From: Bacillota bacterium
GTDB lineage: Bacteria; Bacillota; Clostridia; Lachnospirales; Lachnospiraceae
Assembly (NCBI GenBank): GCA_023387655.1
Contig: JAEWHR010000127.1
Location: forward strand, 1-64,000
Reading direction: 5' to 3'
DNA length: 64,000 nucleotides
The notes below the pieces were generated by a model. The model saw only the letters and a list, made by a program, of their open reading frames with translations, searched no databases and had not been told where the DNA came from. The position numbers and the translations under genes are program-made. Within the stretch, counting starts at the first letter, position 1. Each line of letters begins with the position of its first letter. Shown here one piece after another: positions 63,838 through 64,000 of the stretch.

Positions 63838-64000
63838 GTGAAAAAAATCGTTTTGCTTTTTATTTCGGTTACTTTACTGGTCCTGACTTCATGCTCACAA
63901 AAACCATCTGAGAATGAATCAGACTATACGGTTTTTTTGAACATGTTAGCCGACAACAACGTTCAATATACTGAGGGAGATTCCGATAAATCCAGTTTTC
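63838..64000 (+). CDS. Lipoprotein, partial (runs off the window)
   Basis: GTG start with AGGAGGTG 8 nt upstream. The first 54 codons encode a lipoprotein signal peptide with lipobox LTSC (Cys about residue 19), followed by a Ser/Glu/Asp-rich linker. The remainder lies beyond position 64000, so the family cannot be told. It is divergent from the two-component operon. Confidence 0.75.
   Translation, partial: MKKIVLLFISVTLLVLTSCSQKPSENESDYTVFLNMLADNNVQYTEGDSDKSSF

Overview
The window looks like a chromosomal segment of a low-GC, spore-forming, plant-polysaccharide-using clostridium (Lachnospiraceae). Reasons: AT-rich DNA with strong AGGAGG-type ribosome binding sites, a dipicolinate synthase pair behind a sigma-K-like promoter, BspA-type leucine-rich-repeat proteins, a CE2-type esterase, and a xylose isomerase whose sequence I recognise from memory as that of Lachnoclostridium (Clostridium) phytofermentans. 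The species call is recollection, not a search. I see no phage, insertion sequence or CRISPR array.

Layout. 0-4.3 kb: terminators of an upstream unit, a MutS2-like ATPase without Smr domain, and monocistronic xylA. 4.4-8.8 kb: an LRR protein, a DUF2201/VWA protein and a MoxR-type AAA ATPase. 8.9-13.3 kb: an EamA permease and a reverse-strand ABC-2 exporter. 13.7-22.0 kb: a LysR regulator followed by a sulfur/hydroxy-acid operon (below). 22.5-26.4 kb: a BmrCD-like heterodimeric ABC exporter behind a promoter and early terminator. 26.5-30.3 kb: a P-loop kinase, a NarL-type two-component pair and an APH-like kinase. 30.4-34.9 kb: sbcD and sbcC. 34.9-35.3 kb: gene remnants, including a truncated copy of the 28.7 kb response regulator. 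36-39.6 kb: a secreted subtilase with an unusual C-terminal HxxxDxxxH domain and an LRR/Big_2 surface protein. 39.8-50.4 kb: dpaAB, a split chromate transporter, housekeeping hydrolases, a MATE pump, a CE2-like esterase, a cyclophilin and an anion permease followed by a 16-bp tandem-repeat array. 50.8-54.7 kb: a chemotaxis receptor and two small genes. 54.8-63.4 kb: a reverse-strand two-component system with a lipoprotein/ABC-2 operon whose ATPase gene is frameshifted. The window ends inside a lipoprotein gene.

Most interesting region: 13.7-21.5 kb. The order is a LysR regulator; a 17-bp palindrome that fits a LysR box; a promoter; a 36-codon ORF with 8 Met and 4 Cys codons; a perfect 13-bp terminator stem; metN, metI, an L-2-hydroxyacid dehydrogenase, metQ, an FAD-linked 2-hydroxyacid dehydrogenase and a class I aminotransferase; then a 70-nt tRNA-like sequence whose anticodon-loop triplet is CAU. 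My inference is a leader-peptide-attenuated operon that imports methionine or its 2-hydroxy/2-oxo analogues and turns both hydroxy-acid enantiomers into the keto acid and then the amino acid, with a tRNA(Met)-like RNA downstream. I know of no description of this combination, but I could not search.

Many reading frames carry upstream in-frame codons that are not the likely starts. Where a Shine-Dalgarno sequence decides, I give the corrected start.
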